A DNA stretch of 64,000 bases from Janibacter sp. DB-40 (GTDB lineage: Bacteria > Actinomycetota > Actinomycetes > Actinomycetales > Dermatophilaceae). The notes beneath the pieces were generated by a model, which was given only the letters and a program-made list of their open reading frames with translations, was not told the origin of the DNA and made no database searches. A program made the translations under genes and the position numbers. The number at the start of each line of letters is the position of its first letter. The first letter of the stretch is position 1. The stretch is taken from NCBI RefSeq assembly GCF_029510815.1, contig NZ_CP120360.1, positions 1,860,001 to 1,924,000 of the forward strand. The letters run 5' to 3'. Below are positions 37,119 through 46,175 of the stretch, piece after piece.

Positions 37119-38312
37119 TCACTCGCAGCTACCGGTGTTGCGGCAGAACTCCTGCACGTTCTGCTGGTGCTCGGCCTCGGTCTCGGCGAACTTCGTCTCC
37201 CCCGTGGACGGGTCCACGGTGACGAAGAAGAGCCAGTCGCCCTCGGCCGGGTTGCCCGCGGCGTCGATGGCGGCGGCACCGGGGTTGTTGATCGGCCCGG
37301 GAGGCAGGCCCTGGTTCTTGTACGTGTTGTACGGGCTGTCGGTGTTGCGCTCCTTGTCGGAGGTCGTCACCGTCCCCCGCTTCTGCAGCATGTAGTGGAT
37401 CGTGGAGTCCATCTGGAGCATCCCGCGGGTCGGGCCCGTGGGGTCGGCGAGCCGGTTCTCGACCACGCGGGCGACCTTGTGGCGGTCCGCCTCACCGGCC
37501 TCGCCCTCGACGATGGAGGCGACGGTGAGGGTGCGCTCCCACTCGTCCTTCGGGACCCCGGCCTCCTCCAGCTGAGCGACCGTCTGGCCGATCATCTTGT
37601 TCAGCTGCTGCACGGCGCTCGCGTCGTCGGCGAACTCGTAGGTGGAGGGGAAGAGCCAGCCCTCGATCGCACCCTCCGCCTGCGGGGGCAGCTGGAGCTC
37701 GTCCGACTCCTCGGCCTGCTCGTACTCCTTCACGGGCACACCGGTGCCCTCGGACAGGCGCTCGTAGATCTCCGAGCGCCACAACCCCTCGGGGATGGTC
37801 AGGCCCTTGGCGATGCGGCTCTCCGGCGAGAGCAGCCGGTCGAAGGCGTCGGAGGCCGACATCTTCTGCAGCATCGAGTAGGTTCCGGGCTGGATCTTGG
37901 CGGCCCGCTCCGGCTGTGCCGTGGCCACCGCGGTGAAGCTGCTCGTGGTCTTCACGACGTCGGCCTCCTGGAGGGTCTCGCCGATCATCGCGCCGGACGC
38001 GCCGGAGTCGATGACCACCTCGACCTTCCCGCTGCCGGGACCGGGGTAGTCGTTCGGCTCTCCCCCACCGGGCAGGAGCGAACGCAGGGATCCGAAGGCG
38101 AACCACACCGCCGCGACGACGAGCGCGCCCGCGAGGACCAGCACGACGACCGACACGGCACGGCGCCGGCCGGGGCCCCCGCCGTCATGGCGGGCTCGGC
38201 GCCCGCGCCGGTGGTCCCTGCGGCGTTCCGCGCGGGTCCGGTGCACGACGTCGTGCTCGTCGTGGCCTGCGCCGCGACCGTCGTCGAAGATCCTGTCGTC
38301 GAGCCTGGTCAT
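37119..38312 (-). CDS. mltG: endolytic transglycosylase MltG
   Basis: Membrane-anchored lytic transglycosylase of the YceG family that cuts nascent peptidoglycan and can end glycan strand growth. The 397-residue protein has a charged N-terminal cytoplasmic segment, one membrane helix (residues about 53-75), and the YceG domain with catalytic Glu in ASIVEGEAGEADRHKVA and the QMDSTIHYML and NPGAAAIDAA segments. ATG overlaps the ruvX stop (ATGA). Confidence 0.95.
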   Translation of the reverse strand: MTRLDDRIFDDGRGAGHDEHDVVHRTRAERRRDHRRGRRARHDGGGPGRRRAVSVVVLVLAGALVVAAVWFAFGSLRSLLPGGGEPNDYPGPGSGKVEVVIDSGASGAMIGETLQEADVVKTTSSFTAVATAQPERAAKIQPGTYSMLQKMSASDAFDRLLSPESRIAKGLTIPEGLWRSEIYERLSEGTGVPVKEYEQAEESDELQLPPQAEGAIEGWLFPSTYEFADDASAVQQLNKMIGQTVAQLEEAGVPKDEWERTLTVASIVEGEAGEADRHKVARVVENRLADPTGPTRGMLQMDSTIHYMLQKRGTVTTSDKERNTDSPYNTYKNQGLPPGPINNPGAAAIDAAGNPAEGDWLFFVTVDPSTGETKFAETEAEHQQNVQEFCRNTGSCE

Positions 38313-38821
38313 GCGTCATCGCCCTTCCGCGGTGTGCGTCGGCGCGGCCGACCGACCCGTTCCCCGGGGGGTCCACCGGTTGCGCGCTCCGTGTCCAGTG
38401 CGGTCTGCAGGATCAACACCGCAGCCGCCTGGTCAACCACCTCACGATGGTTGCGCCCGGCCACTCCACTGTCATGCAGACCCCGATGAGCATCCACCGT
38501 CGAGAGGCGTTCGTCCACCAGGCGGACCGGCGTGTTCGCGATCGGTGCCGCCCCGAGGGCCCGGCGCAGTGCCTGCGCCCAGTCCCGCACGCGCCGTGCG
38601 GCGGGCCCCTCCCCGCCATCGAGCGAGCGCGGCAGGCCGACGACCACCTCGATGACCGACAGCTCGCCGGTCAGGGCGACGACCCGGTCGATGTCGCTGT
38701 CGTGCTCGAGGTCGCGGGCGATGGTCTCTACCGGGGTCGCCAGGAGCCCGGCGGGGTCGCTGGTCGCGACCCCGACCCGGGCGTCCCCGACGTCGATCCC
38801 CAGGCGTGCTCCGGTACGCAT
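38309..38821 (-). CDS. ruvX: Holliday junction resolvase-like protein RuvX/YqgF
   Basis: RNase H-fold nuclease of the YqgF family, linked to 16S rRNA 5' processing and Holliday junction work. The 170-residue protein has the catalytic Asp in RLGIDVGDARVGVATSD, the VVGLPRSLDGGEG strand and RLVDERLSTVDAH. A basic C-terminal tail (RPRRRTPRK) is unusual but common in actinobacteria. Lies between alaS and mltG in the usual order. Confidence 0.93.
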   Translation of the reverse strand: MRTGARLGIDVGDARVGVATSDPAGLLATPVETIARDLEHDSDIDRVVALTGELSVIEVVVGLPRSLDGGEGPAARRVRDWAQALRRALGAAPIANTPVRLVDERLSTVDAHRGLHDSGVAGRNHREVVDQAAAVLILQTALDTERATGGPPGERVGRPRRRTPRKGDDA

Positions 38822-38828
38822 GGTCCGG

Positions 38829-41510
38829 TCAGGCCCCGATCTCGCGCTCGAGGGCGGCGAGTGCCTCGGACACCTTGCCGACGTCCTGGCCGCCACCCTG
38901 GGCGAGGTCGTCCTTGCCGCCGCCCCCGCCGCCGAGCGTCTGCGCGGCGACGCGGACGAGCGCGCCGGCCCTGACCCCCTTCGCCCGGGCGGACTCGTTG
39001 GTGGCGACGACGACGACCGGCTTGCCCGAGCCGTCGCCGGTGAGGGCCACGACCGATGGCCGCTCCTCCCCCAGCCGACCACGGGTGTCGGTGACCATGC
39101 GGCGCAGGTCGTCGCCGGACGCTCCCGCGATGTGCTGTCCGACGAAGGTCACGCCCGCGACGTCCTTCGCGCCGTCGGTGAGCGATCCCGCGGAGGCGGC
39201 GACCTGCTCACGACGGACCTTCTCCAGCTCCTTCTCCGTCTCGCGCAGGCGGGCGATCATGTCTGAGACCCGCTCCGGGAGCTCACCTGCGGGCACCTTG
39301 ACGATCTCGGCCAGCTCGGCGACGAGCGCCCGCTCGGTGGCCAGGTGCTGCAGGGCGTTCATCCCGACGAAGGCCTCGAGGCGCCGGACTCCGGAGCCGA
39401 CGGAGGACTCACCCGTGAGGGTGAGCGCACCGATCTGGCTGGAGTGGCGCACGTGCGTGCCACCGCACAGCTCGCGCGACCACGGGCCGCCGATCTCGAC
39501 GACTCGCACCAGCTCGTCGTAGGTCTCGCCGAAGAGCGCGAGGGCTCCCTGCTCCCGGGCCTCGGGCAGGGTCATCCAGTCGGCGGAGACCGGCAGGTCG
39601 TCCCGGACGGCGAGGTTGGCCACGTGCTCGATCTCGGCGCGGGCGTCCGCGGAGAGGGACTGGTTCCACGCGAAGTCCAGGCGCAGGTAGCCGGGCTTGT
39701 TGTAGGAGCCGGACTGCAGCGCCGACGGGCCGAGCACCTGGCGGAGGGCGGCGTGGACGACGTGGGTCCCGGAGTGCGCCTGGCAGGCGTCGACCCGCCA
39801 GCCGGGGTCCACCTGCGCCGACGTCTCCTGCCCGACCCGCACGGGGCCGTCGGCGACCTCGACGGTGTGCGCGACGAGGCCCTTGACCGGGCGCTGCACG
39901 TCCCGGACGAGCAGGCGGGTGCCGTCGGCGACGATGATGCCCGAGTCGGCCACCTGGCCACCGGACTCGGCGTAGAAGCTCGTCCGGTCGAGGACCACCT
40001 GACCGGTCTGGCCCGGCTCGAGCTCCTCGACCGTCGCGCCGTCGCGCACGAGGCCGACCACCGACCCGTGGGTGGTCAGCTCCTCGTAGGCACGCCAGTC
40101 CGTGGCACCGAGCGAGCGCAGCTGCTTCCAGACCTCGGTGTTGGCCTGGCCGCCCTTCTTCGCCCGGGCGTCGGCCTTGGCGCGCTGACGCTGCTCGTCC
40201 ATGAGTCGCACGAAGCCCTCGCGGTCGACCGCCAGGCCCTGCTCGGCCGCCATCTCGAGGGTGAGGTCGATCGGGAAGCCGTACGTGTCGTGGAGGGCGA
40301 AGGCCTTCTCCCCCGACAGGACGTCGCGACCGGACTGCTTGGTCTCCGTGACCGCGGTGTCGAGGATCGTCGTGCCCTGGGCCAGGGTGCGGCGGAAGGC
40401 CTGCTCCTCGGCGTAGGCGATCTGCGCGATCCGGTCGAAGCCGGTGCGCAGCTCGGGGTAGGAGGCGCTCATCCGCTCCATCGAGATCGGCAGCAGGTGC
40501 GGCAGGGCCGGCTCCTCGTACCCGAGCAGGCGCATCGCCCGCACGGCGCGACGCAGCATGCGGCGCAGCACGTAGCCGCGTCCCTCGTTGCCGGGGGTGA
40601 CGCCGTCGCCGATGAGCATGAGCGAGGAGCGGACGTGGTCGGCGACGACCCGCAGGTGGACGTCGTCGGGGTGGGAGTCCCCGGCGGTCTGCCCGGAGGA
40701 GGCGCCGTACTCGCGTCCCGTCATCTCCGCGGCCTTCTCCAGGACCGGGTAGACCTCGTCGATCTCGTACATGTTGTCGACGCCCTGGAGGATGCTCGCG
40801 ATGCGCTCGAGGCCCATGCCGGTGTCCACGCTCTGCGCGGGCAGCGGCCCGGCGACGTCGAAGTCGTCCTTGGCCCGGACGGCGGAGAGCTCGTACTGCA
40901 TGAAGACGAGGTTCCAGATCTCCATGAACCGGTCCTCGTCGACCTCGGGCCCGCCGTCGACGCCGTACTCCTCGCCGCGGTCGTAGAAGATCTCGCTGCA
41001 GGGGCCGCCCGGGCCGGGCACACCCATGCTCCAGTAGTTGTCGAGCTCACCGCGGCGCACGATGCGCTCGGCCGGGATGGCGGTCTCCTCCAGCCAGAGC
41101 CGCTCGGCCTCGTCGTCGTCGATGTAGACCGTGGCCCAGAGGCGGTCGGGTTCGAGCCCGTAGCCGCCGTCGTCCTGGCTGGTCGTGAGCAGCTCCCACG
41201 CGAAGGCGATCGCCTCACGCTTGAAGTAGTCACCGAAGGAGAAGTTGCCGTTCATCTGGAAGAACGTGCCGTGCCGGCTCGTCTTGCCGACCTCGTCGAT
41301 GTCACCGGTGCGCACGCACTTCTGCACGCTCGTCGCGCGGGCCCACGGGGCGCTCTCCTGCCCGGAGAAGTACGGCTTGAAGGGAACCATGCCGGCGTTG
41401 ACGAAGAGGAGGGTCGGGTCCTCGTGGATCAGCGGGGCGGAGGGGACGACCGTGTGTCCCCTCGCCTCGAAGAAGGTCAGCCAGCGGCGCCGGATCTCGG
41501 CAGTTTCCAT
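38829..41510 (-). CDS. alaS: alanine-tRNA ligase
   Basis: Charges tRNA-Ala and edits mischarged Ser/Gly. The 893-residue protein is full length: catalytic domain start (RRWLTFFEARGHTVVPSAPL), editing domain with zinc-site HSGTHVVHAAL and CGGTHVRHSSQIG, and the C-terminal C-Ala domain ending in a glycine-rich GGGGGGKDDLAQGGGQD. It heads alaS-ruvX-mltG-aroE-aroC-aroK-aroB, all closely packed. Confidence 0.98.
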   Translation of the reverse strand: METAEIRRRWLTFFEARGHTVVPSAPLIHEDPTLLFVNAGMVPFKPYFSGQESAPWARATSVQKCVRTGDIDEVGKTSRHGTFFQMNGNFSFGDYFKREAIAFAWELLTTSQDDGGYGLEPDRLWATVYIDDDEAERLWLEETAIPAERIVRRGELDNYWSMGVPGPGGPCSEIFYDRGEEYGVDGGPEVDEDRFMEIWNLVFMQYELSAVRAKDDFDVAGPLPAQSVDTGMGLERIASILQGVDNMYEIDEVYPVLEKAAEMTGREYGASSGQTAGDSHPDDVHLRVVADHVRSSLMLIGDGVTPGNEGRGYVLRRMLRRAVRAMRLLGYEEPALPHLLPISMERMSASYPELRTGFDRIAQIAYAEEQAFRRTLAQGTTILDTAVTETKQSGRDVLSGEKAFALHDTYGFPIDLTLEMAAEQGLAVDREGFVRLMDEQRQRAKADARAKKGGQANTEVWKQLRSLGATDWRAYEELTTHGSVVGLVRDGATVEELEPGQTGQVVLDRTSFYAESGGQVADSGIIVADGTRLLVRDVQRPVKGLVAHTVEVADGPVRVGQETSAQVDPGWRVDACQAHSGTHVVHAALRQVLGPSALQSGSYNKPGYLRLDFAWNQSLSADARAEIEHVANLAVRDDLPVSADWMTLPEAREQGALALFGETYDELVRVVEIGGPWSRELCGGTHVRHSSQIGALTLTGESSVGSGVRRLEAFVGMNALQHLATERALVAELAEIVKVPAGELPERVSDMIARLRETEKELEKVRREQVAASAGSLTDGAKDVAGVTFVGQHIAGASGDDLRRMVTDTRGRLGEERPSVVALTGDGSGKPVVVVATNESARAKGVRAGALVRVAAQTLGGGGGGKDDLAQGGGQDVGKVSEALAALEREIGA

Positions 41511-41740
41511 GGGTGTCTCGTGTCCAATCGGTGCTGTTGCAAGAGCAGGTGCGGATGTCTCGGGCAGGAGCGAAGGGGGCGACCGGCGCCTCAGGCGCGG
41601 GCCGACCCCGGGATAGCTCGCCGCGCGGAGGTCCGTCGTGGTCGTCCGAGAGGCACGGTCATGCCCTCACCCTACCCACCGGGTCGGTGGATCGCTGTCG
41701 GCGCGGGAGCCCGCGAGGGCGCGACGAGGCGCCGACGAGC
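41511..41740. other. rarA-alaS intergenic region, no gene seen
   Basis: A 230-bp gap between two minus-strand genes. It should hold the alaS promoter. It contains a short hairpin (GGCGCC-TCA-GGCGC near 41585-41600) and one CGAAGGGGG word, but no convincing open frame, tRNA, T-box leader or T-rich terminator. Confidence 0.6.
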
Positions 41741-43153
41741 TCACCGGCGGCGCAGGCGTTCCCTGAGCCAGGCCCACCGGTCCTGCAGCCGCGCCTCGAA
41801 GCCACGGTCGGTCGGCCGGTAGTACGACCTGGCGGCGAGCTCGGCGTCCAGGTCGTCGGGGAGGTACTGCTGTGCGGCCACCCCGTCGGGCTGGTCGTGC
41901 GCGTAGACGTACCCCTCGACCTTCGCTCCCCCGCTGGCACCGGCGGCGCGGTCCGAGGCCTGGGTGTAGCCGCTGCCGCGCAGGTGCGGCGGCACTGCCT
42001 GCACCTTGCCCGCCCGCACGTCGGCGACGGCCTCGTTGATGCCGGTGTACGCCGCGTTGGACTTCGGCGCGAGCGCGTTGTGGACGACGGCCTGCGCGAG
42101 GATGATGCGCGCCTCGGGCATCCCGATCTGCGCGACCGCGTGCATCGCGGCCACCGCCGTCTGCAGTGCGGTCGGGTCGCCCAGGCCCACGTCCTCGGAG
42201 GCGGCGATGACGATGCGCCGGGCGATGAATCGCGGGTCCTCCCCCGCCTCGAGCTGGCGCGCCAGGTAGTGCAGTGCCGCGTCGACGTCGGAGCCGCGCA
42301 TGGACTTGATGAAGGCGGAGGCGACGTCGTAGTGCTGGTCGCCGGTGCGGTCGTAGCGCACGGCCGCGCGGGCGACCGCCTGCTCGACGTGGGCGAGGGT
42401 GAGCGGGATCGTCCTCGGGGTGTCGGGGCCGAAGGGGACGTCCCCGTCGGCGACACCCGCGGCCGCCTCGAGCGAGGTCAGCGCACGTCGGGCGTCTCCA
42501 CCGGCGATCGCCACGAGGTGGTCACGGGCCTCGTCGGCGAGGTCGTAGCCACCGGCCAGTCCCCGCTCGTCGGTGAGGGCGGCGTCGATGACCTCACCGA
42601 CCTCCTCGCGGGTCAGCGACTCCAGCGTGACCAGGATCGAGCGGGACAGCAGCGGCGCGATCACCGAGAACGACGGGTTCTCCGTCGTGGCCGCGACGAG
42701 CACGACCTCACGGTTCTCCACCCCGGGGAGCAACGCGTCCTGCTGGGCCTTGGAGAAGCGGTGGATCTCGTCGAGGAAGAGGACCGTCTGCCGGCCGTAC
42801 ATCGAGCGGTTGGTCGCCGCGCGCTCCATGACGGCACGCACGTCCTTGACCCCCGCGGTCACGGCGGACAGCTGCACGAAGTCCCGGTCGGCGGCCGTCG
42901 CCACGAGGTGGGCCAGGGTCGTCTTGCCGGTCCCGGGCGGGCCCCACAGGATCGCCGACATCGGTCCGGTCACGGCACTGACGCTGCCCTCCACGAGCCG
43001 GCGCAGGGGTGAGCCCTGCCGCAGCACCTCCTGCTGACCACGCACCTCGTCGAGATCACGTGGCCGCATGCGCACCGCGAGCGGCGCCTGCAGGTCCGCC
43101 GCCCCACCGTCGGGTTCCCCACCGGCGGAGGCGAAGAGATCGAAGGAGGTCAC
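41741..43153 (-). CDS. rarA: replication-associated recombination protein RarA (MgsA)
   Basis: AAA+ ATPase acting at stalled replication forks. About 470 residues: Walker [19 protein letters not shown], Walker [17 protein letters not shown], sensor [17 protein letters not shown], and the C-terminal tetramerisation region with [17 protein letters not shown] and YKP-like [13 protein letters not shown] 43153 (TSFDLFA follows) is chosen; a GTG three codons upstream also fits. Only about 18 bp separate it from the divergent gene at 43172. Confidence 0.93.
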   Translation of the reverse strand: MTSFDLFASAGGEPDGGAADLQAPLAVRMRPRDLDEVRGQQEVLRQGSPLRRLVEGSVSAVTGPMSAILWGPPGTGKTTLAHLVATAADRDFVQLSAVTAGVKDVRAVMERAATNRSMYGRQTVLFLDEIHRFSKAQQDALLPGVENREVVLVAATTENPSFSVIAPLLSRSILVTLESLTREEVGEVIDAALTDERGLAGGYDLADEARDHLVAIAGGDARRALTSLEAAAGVADGDVPFGPDTPRTIPLTLAHVEQAVARAAVRYDRTGDQHYDVASAFIKSMRGSDVDAALHYLARQLEAGEDPRFIARRIVIAASEDVGLGDPTALQTAVAAMHAVAQIGMPEARIILAQAVVHNALAPKSNAAYTGINEAVADVRAGKVQAVPPHLRGSGYTQASDRAAGASGGAKVEGYVYAHDQPDGVAAQQYLPDDLDAELAARSYYRPTDRGFEARLQDRWAWLRERLRRR

Positions 43154-43171
43154 GAGTGGCACGCTATCCCG

Positions 43172-45387
43172 GTGGGCGCTCACCGGGACACCTCCACCCA
43201 CCTGCACCGGCTCGGGGTGCAGGTGGCGAAGCACCCTGTCGCCGTCGTCGTCACCTGGATCGTCCTCGCAGCCTTCTCCCTCGCCCTGGCGCTGGGCACG
43301 GTCACCGGCCACGCCCTCTTCGACGACCTCTCCAGCGGCGAGATCACCGCCCCGGGCGAGGCACAGGAGGCACGTGACCTCCTCGTCGCGGCCGGAGGCG
43401 GCGACTTCGCCTCGGACACCCTGATCGTCGAGGGGTCGCCGGCCACCTCCCCCTTCGTGCGGCGGCAGGTCGCGGCGGCCGTCGAGCGCCTCCACGAGAC
43501 CGAGGGCGTCGCCCGGGTCATCAACCCACTCGTCCTCGAGGAGGGTGTCGAGGACCCCCGCGCCGGTCCCCTCGTGCAGGAGGAGGGGGACGGACGCTAC
43601 GGATTCGTCACGGTCGTCGAGTACGAGGAGGACCTCGAGGGCGAGGCCCTGGCGGAGGCGCAACGGGCCGTCGACGTCCAGCTCGACGAGATCGTCAGCG
43701 GCTCGCGGGCCACCGACAGCACGCGCGGCAGCGTGCAGATGCTCGTCGACGAGATCGTGGAGCAGGTGAGCACCGACCTCAAGGTCGGCGAGGGCATCGC
43801 CCTGCCCATCACGTTCGTCGTCATGGTGCTGATCTTCGGCGGATTCCTGGCCGCCGGCATCCCGCTGTTCGGCGCCCTCGCCTCGATCGCCGGCGCGCTC
43901 GCGACGCTGTGGGGCTTCGCCCACGTCATCGAGCTCGACGCGACGGTCGTCAACATCGTCACCGTGCTCGGTCTGGGCCTGTGCATCGACTACGGGCTGC
44001 TCATCGTCTCCCGGTTCCGCGAGGAGATCTCGCTCGACCTCGACGGGGCCGAGCTGCCCGCACGTGGTCGTGGCGTGATCGAGCAGGCCACCGGCCGCAC
44101 TCTCGACCGGGCGGGTCGCACGGTCGTCTTCTCGGCGGTGACGGTCGCGATCGCGATGTCGGGGCTGTTCTTCTTCCCGGCCACCTTCATGCGCGCCTCC
44201 GGCGCGGCCGGTGTCTCCGTCGTCGTCCTCTGCCTCGCGGTCGCGATGACACTCGTCCCGGCGTTGTGCGCCCTGGGTGCGCGACGCCTGGTCCGCGGTC
44301 GCACCGAGCGGGGGCGTGACGACGGGGTCTTCGCCCGCCTCGCCGGTCGGGTGCAGCGCGCGCCGTGGCTGGTCATCACCCTCGTGCTGGCGGCCCTGGT
44401 CGCCATGGCCCTCCCGACGACCCGGATGGAGGTGACCTCCTCGGGGACCGAGCTCCTGCCCGTCGGCAGCGACCAGCGCACCTTCTTCGCCGAGCTCGCC
44501 GAGGACTACCCCGAGCTGGCCACCCCGGACGTACAGGTCGTCACCACCGCCGACGAGCCTCAGGTGCGCGCCTGGGCACGGGACGACGCGGCGACGCTGC
44601 CGCACGTGGACTCCGTGGAGGTGAGCGAGGTCGGGGCCACCCCCGATGGCGAGAGGGTGCTCACCGTCGACCTGCGCACCGACGACGAGCCGCTCGGCGA
44701 CGACAGCCGCGCGCTGGCGGCCCACCTCAGGTCGGACGGGCCCCCTTCGCGGCCCACATCGGGGGCCAGGCCTCGGGGCTCGACGACTTCGTGGACGCCC
44801 TCGTCGACCGGGCGCCCTGGGCGGCCGCCACGGTCGTGCTGGCGACTTTCGTCCTGCTCTTCCTCATGACCGGCTCCGTCGTCGTCCCGATCAAGGCCCT
44901 GCTCATGAACGTCGTCTCACTCGGCGCCTCGCTCGGCGTGCTCGTGTGGGTCTTCCAGGACGGGCACCTGTCCGGTCTGCTCGACTTCGACCCGGTCGGG
45001 GCGCTCGAGGTCTCCATCCCGGTCCTCGTCCTCGCCTTCGCCTTCGGCCTGTCGATGGACTACGAGGTCTTCCTGCTCTCCCGGATCGTCGAGCTGCACG
45101 AGCAGGGCCGGCCCACCGACGAGGCCGTGCGGCTGGGTCTGCAGCGCTCCGGCCGGATCATCACCAGCGCGGCCCTGCTGATGGTCATCGTCTTCTCCGG
45201 CTTCATCCTCGCCCAGATCCTCGCCGTCAAGCAGACGGGCGTCGCCCTCGTCGTCGCGATCGTCATCGACGCCACGCTCGTGCGGATGCTCCTCGTCCCG
45301 GCGACGATGTCGGTCCTCGGCGAGTGGAACTGGTGGGCGCCCCGTTGGATGAAGCGCGCGCACTCCCGCTTCGGGATCACCGAGTGA
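43172..45387 (+). pseudogene. MMPL family transporter, one apparent frameshift
   Basis: RND-superfamily membrane exporter of the MMPL type. The first frame (to about 44745) has a helix after [18 protein letters not shown], an extracytoplasmic domain, then helices with [20 protein letters not shown]. After the C5 run at 44741-44745 the protein continues in another frame: [17 protein letters not shown], more helices and FAFGLSMDYEVFLLSRIVE. The two halves repeat the same architecture, as expected. One added base yields 738 residues, normal for the family. Start could be the later GTG at 43217. Substrate unknown; overlaps the GNAT gene by 4 bp. Confidence 0.85.
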
Positions 45388-46175
45388 GCACCGAACGCAT
45401 CCCGCTGCCGGACCTGGTCGCGTGGACGGGTGGCGACCGCGTCGTCCTCGCGGAGTCCACGCCCCTGCCCGGGAGCGATGCGCTCGGCGTCCGCCGGGGC
45501 GCGGCCTGGGCGGTGGCCTTCGCACGACCCACGTACACGCACGGCACCAACCTGATGCTCCACGGCGACGACGGCAGCGGCCGGCTCGTCCCACCGGCGG
45601 TTGTCGCCGCGCTCGAGGACCTCGTCTCCTCGGCCCCCTTCGCCGGCTGGGTGGCGGACCTGCGGACGAAGGGGGTGGACTCGGTCTCCCTCCCCCGCAC
45701 CGCGGCGCACGTCGGGGGGCTGCTGCCGCAGGCCCATGGCCTGTGGGAGTGGATGTGGACCACGAGGGCCCCGGCGGCGCCTGCCGGTGACGGGACGGTC
45801 GAGCTGGTCGAGGAGGACCGGGCGGACCTCCAGGCGCTGCTCGACGCCCACAACCCCGGGACCGACGGGCAGCCCTTCGCCCGGCCGGGTCAACGCTGGG
45901 TCGGGATCCGCGACGGCGAAGGGAGCCTGCTCGCCGCGGGCTGCTGCGAGCCGGAGCGATCGGGCACCCCGGTCCTCTCCGGGATCACCGTGGCGCCCAC
46001 GGCCCGTGGCCGGGGTCTGGGGCGGGTGGTCACCGCGGAGCTGACACGGGGCGCCGTCGACTCCCACGGGTGGTGCACTCTGGGCATGTACTCGGTCAAC
46101 GACACCGCGCGGCGTCTCTACCACTCCCTGGGGTACGAGACCGGCGCGGTCTGGAGCAGTGGAGCGCTGGGATGA
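45384..46175 (+). CDS. GNAT family N-acetyltransferase
   Basis: A 263-residue protein from a GTG that overlaps the MMPL stop (GTGA). The C-terminal half (from about residue 140) is a GNAT domain with the acetyl-CoA motif GITVAPTARGRGLGRVVTAE and the motif B stretch MYSVNDTARRLYHSLGYE. The N-terminal half (ERIPLPDLVAWTGGDR...) has no recognisable motif and may be a degenerate second GNAT fold. It overlaps the FUSC gene by 4 bp, so the three are translated together. Substrate unknown. Confidence 0.8.
   Translation: MSTERIPLPDLVAWTGGDRVVLAESTPLPGSDALGVRRGAAWAVAFARPTYTHGTNLMLHGDDGSGRLVPPAVVAALEDLVSSAPFAGWVADLRTKGVDSVSLPRTAAHVGGLLPQAHGLWEWMWTTRAPAAPAGDGTVELVEEDRADLQALLDAHNPGTDGQPFARPGQRWVGIRDGEGSLLAAGCCEPERSGTPVLSGITVAPTARGRGLGRVVTAELTRGAVDSHGWCTLGMYSVNDTARRLYHSLGYETGAVWSSGALG

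Noticed and set aside
41511..41740. T-box or other RNA regulator before alaS
   Set aside because: No T-box motif (TGGNACC-like), specifier stem or terminator could be found; T-boxes for alaS are also uncommon in actinobacteria.
39345..41822. 825-codon open frame opposite alaS
   Set aside because: Antisense shadow of alaS with the same low-complexity composition.
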